DNA of 64,000 nt from Rudaea sp. GTDB taxonomy: Bacteria; Pseudomonadota; Gammaproteobacteria; Xanthomonadales; Rhodanobacteraceae. Below the pieces are notes generated by a model, which was not told the DNA's origin, did not search any database, and saw only the letters and a list, made by a program, of their open reading frames with translations. A program made the translations under genes and the position numbers. The stretch is taken from positions 62,001-126,000 of the forward strand of contig JARLJU010000150.1 of assembly GCA_031291055.1 (NCBI GenBank), read 5' to 3'. Each line of letters begins with the position of its first letter. The first letter of the stretch is position 1. Positions 36,208-45,731 of this stretch are shown piece after piece.

Positions 36208-39200
36208 ATGCCAAATCTTCCGGCGCGTTCAGGTGCAGCACGACTAACGGCCGGACGTTGCCTGGCGCTGTTGTCGCTCGTGTTGCTGATTGCCTGTCTG
36301 ACCGCTCACGCGACCGAGCGCCACTATTACTTCGACGACATCAACAGCGAGAAGGGGCTCGCGCAGCATACCGTCAACGCCTTCTTCCAGGATCGCACGG
36401 GTTACATCTGGATTGCGACCCAGGGCGGCCTGCATCAATACGACGGTTACCGCTACGTGGTCTACAAACACGATGCCGACGACCCCGACAGCCTGCCCGA
36501 CAGCGTCATCACCGCAATCGCGCAGGACAACCGCGGTCGGCTCTGGATCGGCAACAATACGCGCGGTCTCGTGGCCCTGGATCCGGCCACGGGCAAGATC
36601 GTCAGCACCTCGCAGATTTCCGGCCCCGATGCACAGCAGCGCAATGCGATCAGCGCCCTGTTGTTCGATCCCGCCCGGGGAGTGTGGATCGGCACCGCCA
36701 ACGGCATCACGCTCATGGACGCCGAAAGCGGAAAGCGTCGGCAGATCTTCCGCTTTCCTGCCGGCAGCAGCGCCGGCGCAAGCGTGTATGCGTTCGCGCT
36801 CGCCGACGACGGCACCCTGTGGAGCGCCACCAGCAGCGGTCTGGTGCGTGTCGCGCCGGGAAGCGATGTGGCCGGCATCGTTGCCGCGGACAAACTTGCC
36901 AGCGCACGCAGTGTGCTGGTCGGTGCTGACTCGACACTTTACGCGGGCGGCGAAAACGGTCTGTACAAGATCGATGCGCAAAAAGATTCCGCCGAGCGCC
37001 TCTGGCCCGGAGCCGAACAGCACCCCGATTCCGCGCAGATCCATTCCATCGCCCAGGATCACCGCGGACGGCTGTGGCTGGCGGTCTACGGCGCAGGACT
37101 GACGATCTACGATCCGGCCACCGGGCATACGCAGACGCTGCGTCACGACCCCGCCATGCCCGGATCGCTGCCCGACGACTACGCGACCCGGTTGCTGCTC
37201 GATCGCTCCGGACTGCTCTGGGTCGGTGGCGAAATCGGCGGCGCGGCAACGACCAACCCGGACGGCGCGCAGTTCCGCTTTGTCAGGGATCCCAACCCGG
37301 GTCGCAACCAGATGACGAACACCATCCGCGCGATCTGGGAAGACAGCGCAGCGCGCCTGTGGCTGGGCACGGACGGCGACGGGCTCAAGCGCTACGACCC
37401 GCAGCGGGACACTTTCGAATATTTCACCGACGCGCTCAAGGTGGTACCGGCTGCGCCGGGTGGCGATCCCAAATGGCGCGTCAGCACTCTGGTCGGCGCC
37501 GAGGGCAACAAGTTGTGGGTCGGCACCAACCACGGCGCCTTTCTGCTGGATCCGGATGCGCGCAAGGCCACCGCACTGCCGGTGGATCCGGTCAACGGCG
37601 CCGGCCTGCCCAGCGCCACCGTCCGTTCGATTCTGATTGCGCGCGACGGCAGCATGTGGTTCGGAACCTATGGCAATGGCGTGGCCCACTGGTGGCCACC
37701 GTCGTCGATACAGGCCTCACGCTGGGAAGTGTTCTCCCACCGCGCCGGAGACCCGAACAGTCTGACCCACGATCTCGTGATCGCCTTGTGCGAAGACACC
37801 GACGGTCACGTATGGATCGGTACCCTGGATGGGCTGAACGTCTACGACCCAAGCACGCGGCGCATGCGCAGCTTCCGCCACGACACCACCAATGCGCATT
37901 CGCTGGCCGACAACCTGGTGCGTACTATCCACCAGAGCGGCGATGGCGCGATCTGGTTCGGCACGCACAGCGGACTGGACCGGGTCGATCTTCCGGAAGC
38001 GGAAAATTTGAACTTTGTGCATTATTCCACAAAGAACGGACTGCCCAGCTCGACCGTCTACGGCATCCTGGAGGACCAGCACCACAACCTGTGGCTGAGC
38101 ACCAACCGCGGCATCGCCCGGCTCGATCGAGCAACAGGACAAATCCGCGCATTTCCGCTCAAGGAAGGTTTGCAAGGCCTGGAATTCAATGCCGGCGCCG
38201 CTTACCGGCGCGCCAGCGGCGAGATGGTGTTCGGCGGCAACCACGGCATCAACCTGTTCAGCCCGGACGTGATCCCGCACGACGACTATGCGGCGCCGGT
38301 GGTGATTACCAGCATACAGACAGGCAGCGCCCCGGCGCTGGCGCACGCTCCGCAGGGTGAACTGACCGTGGCGCAGGCGCAACGTCTGGTGCGCTTCGAA
38401 TTCGCCGCGCTCGACTATGCCGCGCCCGAAGACAATCAGTTCATCTATCAGCTCAAGGGCTTCGACGAGGAGTGGATAAAGGCAGGCACGCGCCACGATG
38501 CCACCTATACGAACCTGCCGGCGGGCAACTACGTCTTCGAGGTTCGCGCCAGCAATCACGATGGCGTCTGGAACGACGCGGGTGCACATCTGGACCTGGA
38601 AGTGACTGCGCCGTGGTGGGCGGGTCGCAGCATGCAGGCGCTGTATGCGGCGTCGGCGTTGCTTCTGCTCTGGCTGGCTTTGCGCGGCTACCGCAACCGG
38701 CACGCGCGCGAGCAGATCCACCATGAGCAGCTGCGCCAGCGCGAAGATCGTTTGCGCCTGGCGCTGTGGGGGTCGGGCGACGAGTTCTGGGACATGGACG
38801 TGGCCAACGAAACCGTCCACCGCATCGGTGCGGACCAACTGGTCGGGGGTCGCCGCGAGGAAACCGTTTCAACCGAACAGTGGCGGGAGCAGGCCGTGCA
38901 TCCGGACGATCTGCCCCAGGTCCAGCAACGCCTGCGCGAGCATATCCAGGGACGCAGCAACTTCTTCGAATCCGAACACCGCGTCCGCAATGTCGACGGC
39001 GAATGGATCTGGGTTCTGTCGCGCGCCAAGGCGGTCGAGCGCGACGCCGACGGCAAGGCCCTGCGCGTGTGCGGCACCGCGCGCAACATCACCGTCTCGC
39101 GCGCCGCCGAACGCGAACGCCGCATCGCTGCCGAAGTCATCGCGAGCATGAGCGAGGCGGTCTGCGTTACCGATCTGGAATTCCGCTTCGTATCGATCAA

Positions 39201-40821
39201 TCGTGCGTTCACGCGCATGAGCGGTTACAGCGAAGCGGAGATCCTCAACCACTCGGCCGAGGTACTCAACGGCTCGCAGCATCCGCCCGAGTTTTATCTG
39301 GCGATACGCGAGGAGTTCGTGCGCAGCGGGCACTGGCATGGCGAACTGTGGCAGCGGCGCAAGGACGGCGAGGAATTCCTGTGCTGGCTCGAAGTCAGCA
39401 GCGTGCGTGACGCAGCCGGCCAGCGCACGCACTTCGTCGGCGTCATGAACGACATCACCGATCGCAAGCGTGCCGAGCAGGAATTGCGCTACCTGGCCAA
39501 CTACGACACCCTGACCGGCCTGCCGAACCGCACCCTGCTCGGCGAGCGCCTTGCGCATGCCGTCATCCGTGCGCGGCGCACGTCGCGCAAGGTGGCCGTG
39601 CTGTTCCTCGATCTGGACCGCTTCAAGCACGTCAACGACTCGATGGGTCACGCCACCGGCGACCGCGTGCTCAAGGCCGTCGGTGCACTGCTGCGCGCAA
39701 GCGTCCGCGACTCGGCCACGGTCGCCCGCCTTGGCGGCGACGAGTTCACGGTCGTGCTGGAGGACGTGCAGCACGCCGACGAACTGCTGGTCGTGGCGCG
39801 CAACCTGCTGGAAGTGTTTTCGCGCCCGCTCACGCTCGACAGCGGCCAGGAAGTGGTGATCTCGCCGTCGATCGGTATCAGCATGTACCCGGATCACGGC
39901 CAGGTTCCCACCGACTTGCTGAAATTCGCCGATACGGCGATGTATCAGGCCAAGGAAGGCGGGCGCAACACGTACATGATGTATACCTCGGCTATGGACG
40001 CGCAGGCACGCGAGCGCGCCGGCATGATCGGTGCCTTGCGCATGGCGCTGGAGCGCGACGAGTTGTCGGTGGTCTATCAGCCCAAGCTGTCCCTGGACGA
40101 AAGCCGCATCACTGGCATGGAAGCCCTGTTGCGCTGGAACAGCGAAGAGCTGGGGGAAATTCCACCCAGCGTGTTCATTCCGCTGGCCGAGGAGGCCGGG
40201 CTGATCGTGAAAATCGGCGAATTCGTGCTGTACCGGGCCTGCGCACAACTGCGCGACTGGCAGCTGCGCGGCCTGACCGGCATCACCATGTCGGTGAATC
40301 TGTCCGCCCTGCAGCTGCTGCGCGACGAATTGACCCAGCGTCTGTGCGAAATCCTGGCCGAGCTCGATCTCGTACCCCAGCAACTTGAGCTGGAATTGAC
40401 CGAGAGTGTTCTGATGGCAAATGCGGAACTCGCGATCCATACGCTGGATCGCCTGCACGCGCTCGGCATCGCCATTTCGATCGACGATTTCGGCACCGGC
40501 TATTCCTCGCTGAGCTATCTGAAGCGGCTGCCGATTGACGCGCTCAAGATCGACCGCACCTTCGTCGGCGACATCACCACCGATCCGGACGACGAAGCCA
40601 TCACCAAGACCATCATCACCATGGCCCATTCGCTCGGCCTGAACGTGGTCGCCGAAGGCGTGGAAACGCTGGAGCAGCTGGAATATCTGCATGAGCAGGG
40701 TTGTGATGAAATCCAGGGCCACTGGCTGTCGCCGCCATTGAGCGCTGCGGCCTGCTACGCCTTCGTCAGCGAATTCGAACGCAACCGTCTGCCGGCAAGG
40801 CCGCGGCGGACGATGCGTTGA
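36208..40821 (+). CDS. Membrane sensor: two-component-type propeller, PAS, GGDEF and EAL domains
   Basis: 1537 residues from ATG 36208. A signal/anchor (LALLSLVLLIACLTAHA) leads to a periplasmic part of about 770 residues made of Reg_prop propeller repeats (DRTGYIWIATQGGLHQYDG, DNRGRLWIGNNTRGL and about a dozen more) and a Y_Y_Y domain (LPAGNYVFEVRASNHDGVW). A membrane helix at about 808-830 follows, then two PAS domains, GGDEF (LGGDEF near 1174) and EAL (EALLRW near 1304, DDFGTGYSSLSYL, EGVET). Both catalytic signatures are intact, so it may make and break cyclic-di-GMP. The ligand is unknown. It is read alone, divergent from ygfB. Confidence 0.93.
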   Translation: MPNLPARSGAARLTAGRCLALLSLVLLIACLTAHATERHYYFDDINSEKGLAQHTVNAFFQDRTGYIWIATQGGLHQYDGYRYVVYKHDADDPDSLPDSVITAIAQDNRGRLWIGNNTRGLVALDPATGKIVSTSQISGPDAQQRNAISALLFDPARGVWIGTANGITLMDAESGKRRQIFRFPAGSSAGASVYAFALADDGTLWSATSSGLVRVAPGSDVAGIVAADKLASARSVLVGADSTLYAGGENGLYKIDAQKDSAERLWPGAEQHPDSAQIHSIAQDHRGRLWLAVYGAGLTIYDPATGHTQTLRHDPAMPGSLPDDYATRLLLDRSGLLWVGGEIGGAATTNPDGAQFRFVRDPNPGRNQMTNTIRAIWEDSAARLWLGTDGDGLKRYDPQRDTFEYFTDALKVVPAAPGGDPKWRVSTLVGAEGNKLWVGTNHGAFLLDPDARKATALPVDPVNGAGLPSATVRSILIARDGSMWFGTYGNGVAHWWPPSSIQASRWEVFSHRAGDPNSLTHDLVIALCEDTDGHVWIGTLDGLNVYDPSTRRMRSFRHDTTNAHSLADNLVRTIHQSGDGAIWFGTHSGLDRVDLPEAENLNFVHYSTKNGLPSSTVYGILEDQHHNLWLSTNRGIARLDRATGQIRAFPLKEGLQGLEFNAGAAYRRASGEMVFGGNHGINLFSPDVIPHDDYAAPVVITSIQTGSAPALAHAPQGELTVAQAQRLVRFEFAALDYAAPEDNQFIYQLKGFDEEWIKAGTRHDATYTNLPAGNYVFEVRASNHDGVWNDAGAHLDLEVTAPWWAGRSMQALYAASALLLLWLALRGYRNRHAREQIHHEQLRQREDRLRLALWGSGDEFWDMDVANETVHRIGADQLVGGRREETVSTEQWREQAVHPDDLPQVQQRLREHIQGRSNFFESEHRVRNVDGEWIWVLSRAKAVERDADGKALRVCGTARNITVSRAAERERRIAAEVIASMSEAVCVTDLEFRFVSINRAFTRMSGYSEAEILNHSAEVLNGSQHPPEFYLAIREEFVRSGHWHGELWQRRKDGEEFLCWLEVSSVRDAAGQRTHFVGVMNDITDRKRAEQELRYLANYDTLTGLPNRTLLGERLAHAVIRARRTSRKVAVLFLDLDRFKHVNDSMGHATGDRVLKAVGALLRASVRDSATVARLGGDEFTVVLEDVQHADELLVVARNLLEVFSRPLTLDSGQEVVISPSIGISMYPDHGQVPTDLLKFADTAMYQAKEGGRNTYMMYTSAMDAQARERAGMIGALRMALERDELSVVYQPKLSLDESRITGMEALLRWNSEELGEIPPSVFIPLAEEAGLIVKIGEFVLYRACAQLRDWQLRGLTGITMSVNLSALQLLRDELTQRLCEILAELDLVPQQLELELTESVLMANAELAIHTLDRLHALGIAISIDDFGTGYSSLSYLKRLPIDALKIDRTFVGDITTDPDDEAITKTIITMAHSLGLNVVAEGVETLEQLEYLHEQGCDEIQGHWLSPPLSAAACYAFVSEFERNRLPARPRRTMR

Positions 40822-40852
40822 CCGACCCCAAGCCGCCGCCTATAGTCAGCCC

Positions 40853-41077
40853 ATGTCCGAGCCCAATCCGATGCTTGCCGATCTGAGCGACATCAGCAGC
40901 CGCCTTGATCGCGTACTCGAGCTTTGCCATCGCCTCGCCGAGGAAAACCGCAGCTTGCGCGTCAGCCAGGAACAGCTGTCGACCGAGCGCTCGAACCTGC
41001 TTGCCAAGAACGAACAGGCACGCTCGAGGGTCGAGGCCATGATCGCGCGCCTGCGCTCGCTGGAGAACGGCGCATGA
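40853..41077 (+). CDS. TIGR02449 family small coiled-coil protein
   Basis: 74 residues, nearly all predicted coiled coil (heptads through RLDRVLELCHRLAEENRSLR and SNLLAKNEQARSRVEAMIARL). The family lies immediately upstream of zapA in gammaproteobacteria and resembles ZapB in size and fold. A role at the division septum is inferred from this context. The stop overlaps the zapA start (ATGA). Confidence 0.88.
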   Translation: MSEPNPMLADLSDISSRLDRVLELCHRLAEENRSLRVSQEQLSTERSNLLAKNEQARSRVEAMIARLRSLENGA

Positions 41078-41376
41078 GTGCGGAGACACCGGTCGCAGTC
41101 AGTATCCTGGATCGCGAGTTCCTGATCGGCTGCAGCCCGGAAGAGCGTCCGGGACTCATCGCTGCCGCAGCCTACCTCGATGGCAAGATGCGCGAAATCC
41201 GCAACAGTTCGCGCTCCGCAGGTGCCGATCGCATCGCGGTGATGGCCGCGCTGAACATCGCGCACGAGTTGATCCAGATGAAGCAGCGCGGCGAAGCCGA
41301 GGCCGGCGCCTTGGCACAACATCTGCACACACTGCGCACGAAGCTTGATGGCGTCCTTGCCGCACCGGTAAGATAG
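41074..41376 (+). CDS. zapA: Cell division protein ZapA
   Basis: 100 residues from ATG 41074. The N-terminal VAVSILDREFLIGCSPEERPGL and the DKIRVMAALNIAHEL-like segment (here ADRIAVMAALNIAHELI) are typical of ZapA, which binds and bundles FtsZ filaments. A C-terminal coiled coil follows. It precedes the 6S RNA gene as in E. coli. Confidence 0.93.
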   Translation: MSAETPVAVSILDREFLIGCSPEERPGLIAAAAYLDGKMREIRNSSRSAGADRIAVMAALNIAHELIQMKQRGEAEAGALAQHLHTLRTKLDGVLAAPVR

Positions 41377-41382
41377 GCACGC

Positions 41383-41568
41383 GTTCCCTGCGATGTGCGA
41401 CAGCGCATCCAAACATATTGCCTTGGCCCTATATACGACCCCGGGATTGCAGTGCCCAAGTCTGTGCGCAAGTCCGCCGCGAGCGGAAAGCCTGATGACC
41501 GGCGAGCTTTCCCACCTGATCCTCGGGATCAAGGTCGTTCGGTGTGCATCGGCATCGCGGAGAACGTC
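41383..41568 (+). ncRNA. ssrS: 6S RNA
   Basis: It lies between zapA and the 5-formyl-THF cyclo-ligase gene, the conserved location. The ends pair (TTCCCTGCGATG with CATCGCGGAGAAC), and the inner segments GACCCCGGGATTGCAGTGCCCAAGT and GCTTTCCCACCTGATCCTCGGG (shown in part) resemble xanthomonad 6S RNAs around the open-promoter-like bubble. 6S RNA sequesters sigma-70 RNA polymerase in stationary phase. Confidence 0.88.
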
Positions 41569-41641
41569 TTGTTTCACCGTTGTGGTGCCAATGAAGCGTC
41601 TGCCTTGACGTTCTTTCGACGCGCCAACTTTCCACAACCCC

Positions 41642-41690
41642 ATCAAATGCCTGCTGCGCAGGCATTTGATCCCCCCCTTAACTTAAGGGG
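41642..41690 (+). repeat. Two adjacent perfect palindromes after 6S RNA
   Basis: A 13-base-pair stem with 3-base loop (41642-41654 pairing with 41658-41670, around CAAATGCCTGC) is followed at once by CCCCCTTAA-C-TTAAGGGGG (about 41672-41691). No clean T-run follows. They could end or stabilise the 6S transcript or form a barrier ahead of the next gene. Confidence 0.6.
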
Positions 41691-41744
41691 GCTGTTGTGT
41701 GGCGCCGGCTCGCTTCGATTCGGTGCAAGGTGACTTCTGATCAG

Positions 41745-42335
41745 ATGGTCATGCGGACGGATCTGCGTGCGCGCTTGCGCAGTGCGCGCGCGCAACTTGG
41801 CGCCGCGGAACGCATTGCCGCGGCCAGCGCGCTGATGTCGTCACTGGAGCAATTGCCGGAATTCCTCGTCGATGCGCGCGTCGCGGGTTACTGGGCAGTG
41901 GGCGGTGAACTTCCGCTCAATCTCGTGCCGGGGCGCCTGCGCGAACGCGGCCAGAGCTACTGCCTGCCGGTCCTCGCGCCCGGCAACCGGTTGAATTTCG
42001 CGCTCTGGACGCCGGGGGGCGCCGTGCACGCCAATCGCCACGGGATCCCGGAACCTGATCCTGCGGGCAACTTGGTCCAGCCTAGGCAGATTGATCTGGT
42101 GCTGATGCCTCTGCTGGGCTTCGACCGGCGCGGCAATCGCCTGGGTTCGGGTGGTGGCTACTACGACCGCAGCTTCGCCTTCCTGCGGGAAATGCCCCGG
42201 CCGACGCAACCTTTGCTGGTCGGCATCGGCTACCATTTCCAGGAATTGCCCGGGATGGCGCCGGAATCCTGGGATGTGCCGCTGGATTTCGTCGCCACCG
42301 ATCGCGAACTGATCGAGTGCTCGCCGCGCAGCTGA
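41745..42335 (+). CDS. 5-formyltetrahydrofolate cyclo-ligase
   Basis: 196 residues from ATG 41745 (ATG 41751 is also possible; the GTG at 41697 lies in the palindrome and is rejected). It converts 5-formyl-THF to 5,10-methenyl-THF with ATP. The signature GFDRRGNRLGSGGGYYDRSF is complete and DLVLMPLLGFD precedes it. Downstream of 6S RNA as ygfA/fau in E. coli, and probably part of the same transcript. Confidence 0.94.
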   Translation: MVMRTDLRARLRSARAQLGAAERIAAASALMSSLEQLPEFLVDARVAGYWAVGGELPLNLVPGRLRERGQSYCLPVLAPGNRLNFALWTPGGAVHANRHGIPEPDPAGNLVQPRQIDLVLMPLLGFDRRGNRLGSGGGYYDRSFAFLREMPRPTQPLLVGIGYHFQELPGMAPESWDVPLDFVATDRELIECSPRS

Positions 42336-42480
42336 TTGCCGGTAACCGTCGCAGGTCTGGGCAAGCGATATGTGCGGGCTTTTGTTTTTCCGCTCTCCTG
42401 AGTCAAGGGTTTGATGGGTTGCGGCGGTGCGGCGCCAGATCGACGCCGGAACGATCGGACACTACTTCAGAGGTGCCTTA

Positions 42481-42933
42481 ATGAATTACTGGCTGATGAA
42501 ATCCGAGCCCGACGAATTTTCCATCGACGACCTGGCGCGGAAGAAATCCGAGCCCTGGAGCGGTGTGCGCAACTATCAGGCGCGCAACTACATGCGCGAC
42601 GGCATGCGCGCGGGCGACGGAATTTTTTTCTACCATTCCAGTTGCCCGGAACCAGGCATTGTCGGCATCGCCAGCGTGGGCAGCGCCGCCTATCCGGATC
42701 CGACCCAGTTCGACCCGCGCAGCGACTATTTCGACGCCAAGAGTTCCCGCACGGCACCGCGCTGGTTCCTGATCGACGTGAAGTTCAAGCGCAAGCTGAA
42801 ACGCATCATCGGCCTGGCGGATCTGAAGGCACGGCCCGAGCTGCGCGAACTGGCCCTGGTGAAACCCGGCAATCGCCTGTCGGTGCTGCCGGTGACGAAG
42901 GCACAATGGGACTTCATCCTCGGCCTCGAATGA
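42481..42933 (+). CDS. EVE domain-containing protein
   Basis: 150 residues from ATG 42481. The N-terminus [16 protein letters not shown] and the [10 protein letters not shown], then GIFFYHSSC segment are diagnostic of the EVE family (PUA-like fold, thymocyte nuclear protein 1 homologues), which bind modified bases. In some genomes EVE domains occur in restriction systems, but this stand-alone form beside folate and pentose genes is widespread and housekeeping-like. It lies 145 bases after the cyclo-ligase. Confidence 0.93.
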   Translation: MNYWLMKSEPDEFSIDDLARKKSEPWSGVRNYQARNYMRDGMRAGDGIFFYHSSCPEPGIVGIASVGSAAYPDPTQFDPRSDYFDAKSSRTAPRWFLIDVKFKRKLKRIIGLADLKARPELRELALVKPGNRLSVLPVTKAQWDFILGLE

Positions 42934-42964
42934 GGCTGCATTTTCTACTTGTGGACAAATCAGC

Positions 42965-43612
42965 ATGACAAGCCGAGACGAGGAAAAACGCCAGGCTGCG
43001 CAACGCGCGATCGGCTATGTCGAGCCAGGCAGCGTCATCGGCGTCGGCACCGGCTCGACGGTGGCGCACTTCATCGATGCACTTGGCGCCATCGCCGACC
43101 ACATCCACGCGGCAGTATCCAGTTCCGAACAGAGTACGGCTCGATTGAAGCAGCATGGCATCCGCGTAATCGATCTGAACGCCGCGGGCGAACTGGCCGT
43201 GTACGTCGACGGCGCCGACGAATGCGATCCGCGCCGCCGCCTCATCAAGGGCGGCGGTGCGGCATTGACGCGCGAGAAGATCATCGCCGCAGCATCTAGG
43301 ACTTTCGTCTGCATGATCGATTCGTCCAAACGCGTCGACATGCTCGGAAAATTTCCGCTGCCGCTCGAAGTGATTCCGATGGCACGCGACTATGTCGCGC
43401 GTCAGATCGCCAAACGCGGCGGCCGGCCGGTCTGGCGTGAGAACGTCGTCACCGATAACGGCAACTGGATTCTCGACGTTCACGACTGGAAAATCGCCGA
43501 CCCGCTCGCCCTGGAGACGGAGCTCAACCAGATCACGGGCGTGGTCTGCGTCGGCCTGTTCGCGCACCGCCCTGCGGATATCGTCCTGATCGGCGACAGC
43601 GTGATGACCTGA
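42965..43612 (+). CDS. rpiA: Ribose-5-phosphate isomerase A
   Basis: 215 residues. It interconverts ribose 5-phosphate and ribulose 5-phosphate. The phosphate-binding [11 protein letters not shown], catalytic DGADECD, and [12 protein letters not shown] motifs are all present. It starts 31 bases after the EVE gene and converges on the cNMP-binding/rhodanese gene with 10 bases between stops. Confidence 0.96.
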   Translation: MTSRDEEKRQAAQRAIGYVEPGSVIGVGTGSTVAHFIDALGAIADHIHAAVSSSEQSTARLKQHGIRVIDLNAAGELAVYVDGADECDPRRRLIKGGGAALTREKIIAAASRTFVCMIDSSKRVDMLGKFPLPLEVIPMARDYVARQIAKRGGRPVWRENVVTDNGNWILDVHDWKIADPLALETELNQITGVVCVGLFAHRPADIVLIGDSVMT

Positions 43613-43622
43613 CGCGCCTGCG

Positions 43623-44672
43623 TCAGGTTTTCTTTTCCAGCTGCCGGATCATTCCGGAAATGCCGCCCTGCAGGGCGAACACCTGGAAGCCCAGTTTGCT
43701 CAGGATGAATGCCGCCGCCGCGCTGCGCTCGCCGGTATTGCAGTAGACGATGTATTTTTTCGTCTTGTCGAAATCAGACACGCTCTCGCGCAGGGTATAC
43801 AGCGGCACGTTGAGCGCGTCCTTGATTGCGCGCTGCGCGTTCTCTTCGGGCATGCGCACGTCCAGCACTACCGCTCCCTGACGCGCCATGATCGAGGCCA
43901 TGCCCGGCGTCAGCCATTCCACGATCGGCGGCTTCAGCACTTCATCGAACGCCTTTTTCGCCAAGCGCATCAGCTTGCCGTCCTTGATCATGGTCACGGT
44001 CGCGTTGCGCGCAGTGTTGGCCAGCAGGGCGTCTTCGCCGAACGTATCGCCGCGCACCAGATAGGCGACGATGGCGCTGCCGGTTTCCAGACTCTTGGAT
44101 ACCGATGCCGCGCCGTCCTTGATCGCGTAGTAGTAATCCGCGTCCTCGCCTTCGCGGATTATCACGTCGCCGCTGGAAACCTGGATCTCCTCGAAGCGCT
44201 GGAACATGCGCTCGATATTGCCGGTCGGCAGCTTGTGCAGGGCGCGCGACTGGAGCAGACGAAACACCCAGCGGTTGGCATCCGGCGACGGGTCGTAGTA
44301 ACGGAAATTCTCCGCGCGCGAGAGCTGGTCCCAAGTCTGGATCTTTTCCGTGTAACGCCGGTCGATCTTGACCAGGGTGGCGGTGAATGAGGTCACCGTC
44401 GCGGTGAAGCGGCGCGGTTGCAGGTCGCCAAGCGCATAACGCCCCTGCAGCGTGCTGGCGTCGATCTCTTTCTTCTTGCCATCGGGATAGTCGCCGCGTA
44501 CGCGTCCGCTGAGCAGGAAGATCGTGTTTTCGTCGGTATCGCCGGCGCGGAACAACACCGCGCCCTTGGCCACTTCCTCGATCACCGCTTCGCGGGCCAG
44601 TTGTTCCAGGTTTTCCGGGCGGAGCTTGTCGAGCGGGTATAGCTGGGCAAGATCGCTGGAACTGACACTCAT
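43623..44672 (-). CDS. Dual cyclic-nucleotide-binding-fold and rhodanese protein
   Basis: 349 residues, cytosolic. Two cupin-like cNMP-binding folds (about 15-130 and 145-245; the second contains the GDTFGEDALL and ARNATVTMI phosphate-cassette region), then a C-terminal rhodanese domain (about 255-345) with an active-site-type YCNTGERSA loop and cysteine. Rhodanese domains carry persulfide sulfur. There is no DNA-binding domain, so it is not a CRP-type regulator. The signal it binds is unknown. It is transcribed alone. Confidence 0.85.
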   Translation of the reverse strand: MSVSSSDLAQLYPLDKLRPENLEQLAREAVIEEVAKGAVLFRAGDTDENTIFLLSGRVRGDYPDGKKKEIDASTLQGRYALGDLQPRRFTATVTSFTATLVKIDRRYTEKIQTWDQLSRAENFRYYDPSPDANRWVFRLLQSRALHKLPTGNIERMFQRFEEIQVSSGDVIIREGEDADYYYAIKDGAASVSKSLETGSAIVAYLVRGDTFGEDALLANTARNATVTMIKDGKLMRLAKKAFDEVLKPPIVEWLTPGMASIMARQGAVVLDVRMPEENAQRAIKDALNVPLYTLRESVSDFDKTKKYIVYCNTGERSAAAAFILSKLGFQVFALQGGISGMIRQLEKKT

Positions 44673-45025
44673 GAGGCACCCCTGCGAAGAACCTGCCGGA
44701 AAGTGTAGCCGGTGGCCGCGTCGGGAGGAAACCTTCTGGACACCTTGATATCCAGGTCACCGCCAAGGCAGCGGCTTGCCGCATTCCACACGCCAATCGA
44801 TCGGCAGCAGCACCCCTGTCGCGTGCCCGCAAATCTGCTCTCCGGCAATCGTGCAAATGGCACGAAACCGCGCGGTGCTTTTGCAAATCGCAAATGACCG
44901 CAACGAACAATATGCTTCCGAATCAATGCTATCGCCGTTCGAAAGGATTGGCACGAGAGTTGAAGCAACCCAGCGGACGAGCAGCGGAAAACCCGCGCTC
45001 GGGCCGGATACCAAGGAGGATCACG
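44673..45025. other. Intergenic region with possible promoters of two divergent genes
   Basis: A 353-base gap between the cNMP/rhodanese gene and DUF1328. I see no gene in it. It includes a direct CACCTTGATATCCAGGT-like inverted pair near 44740 and the sigma-54-like site listed separately. Confidence 0.5.
44948..44964 (+). promoter_or_regulatory. Possible sigma-54 promoter upstream of DUF1328 gene
   Basis: TTGGCACGAGAGTTGAA has the sigma-54 -24 element TTGGCACG and a -12-like TTG at the correct distance, but GAA where GCA is expected. It lies 61 bases ahead of ATG 45026. Confidence 0.3.
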
Positions 45026-45196
45026 ATGCTAAGGCTGGTACTCATCTTTGCCGTCATAGCACTGGTTGCAGGCGCTTTCGGATTCACTGGCATCGCCGGT
45101 GCCGCGGCGGGAATCGCGAAAATCATCTTCACCGTCTTCCTGATTCTGCTGCTGCTCGCGATTGTTGGTCTGGTATTCGGCGTTGCGGCATTCTGA
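45026..45196 (+). CDS. DUF1328 family small membrane protein
   Basis: 56 residues from ATG 45026, with a near-perfect AAGGAGGA site. Two hydrophobic helices with the [21 protein letters not shown] turn are the DUF1328 (YtjA) signature. The function is unknown; relatives are often stress-induced. Followed by a secreted protein gene 25 bases later, probably in the same transcript. Confidence 0.9.
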   Translation: MLRLVLIFAVIALVAGAFGFTGIAGAAAGIAKIIFTVFLILLLLAIVGLVFGVAAF

Positions 45197-45221
45197 ACAA
45201 TCAATCAAACGAGGAGTTCCA

Positions 45222-45689
45222 ATGAATATCAAAACTTGTGCAGGTGTATTGGGTGCCGCGGTCGTGCTGTCAGTTTTCGCGATGCACGCGCCAAACGCTC
45301 GCGCTGCGGGCACGGCTGATCTGGATTGCAAGCTGCACTTCAATTTGAGTGGCTGGTCCGCGATCTACAAGCACGCGGAAGGCAGCGGTACGGTTACCTG
45401 CGCCGACGGCAAGTCGATACCGGTCAACATCGAGGCCAAGGGCGGCGGCCTGACCGTCGGCAAATTCAAGGTCGATGACGGCACCGGCAAGTTTTCCGAT
45501 GTGCACAATATCCACGAAGTCCTCGGCAGATATGCCCAGGGCGAAGCGAATGCGGGCGTAGTCAAATCCGGCGATGTGCAGGTGCTGACCAAGGGCACCG
45601 TGTCCCTCGCCCTGGCTGGCGCGGGCGAAGGCGTCGACCTGGGTATCTCCGTCGGAGAATTTACCTTGACAGAACCGGGCCGCAAGTAA
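45222..45689 (+). CDS. Secreted protein of unknown function
   Basis: 155 residues from ATG 45222, with GAGGAG upstream. A signal peptide ends around NARAAG (residues 26-29). The mature part (about 125 residues) has two cysteines (DLDCKL, TVTCAD) that could form a disulfide, and is rich in glycine and beta-type sequence (GTVSLALAGAGEGVDLGISVG). I do not recognise the family. It follows DUF1328 and precedes a clear terminator, so the two genes probably form a unit. Confidence 0.75.
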   Translation: MNIKTCAGVLGAAVVLSVFAMHAPNARAAGTADLDCKLHFNLSGWSAIYKHAEGSGTVTCADGKSIPVNIEAKGGGLTVGKFKVDDGTGKFSDVHNIHEVLGRYAQGEANAGVVKSGDVQVLTKGTVSLALAGAGEGVDLGISVGEFTLTEPGRK

Positions 45690-45731
45690 CAAGTAAGCTG
45701 AGATTCTGTAGCGGCTGGTCAGAAGAAACCC

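Noticed and set aside
42336-42480. Regulatory RNA or terminator ahead of the EVE gene
   Set aside because: There is a TTTTGTTTTT run near 42380 but no convincing stem before it.
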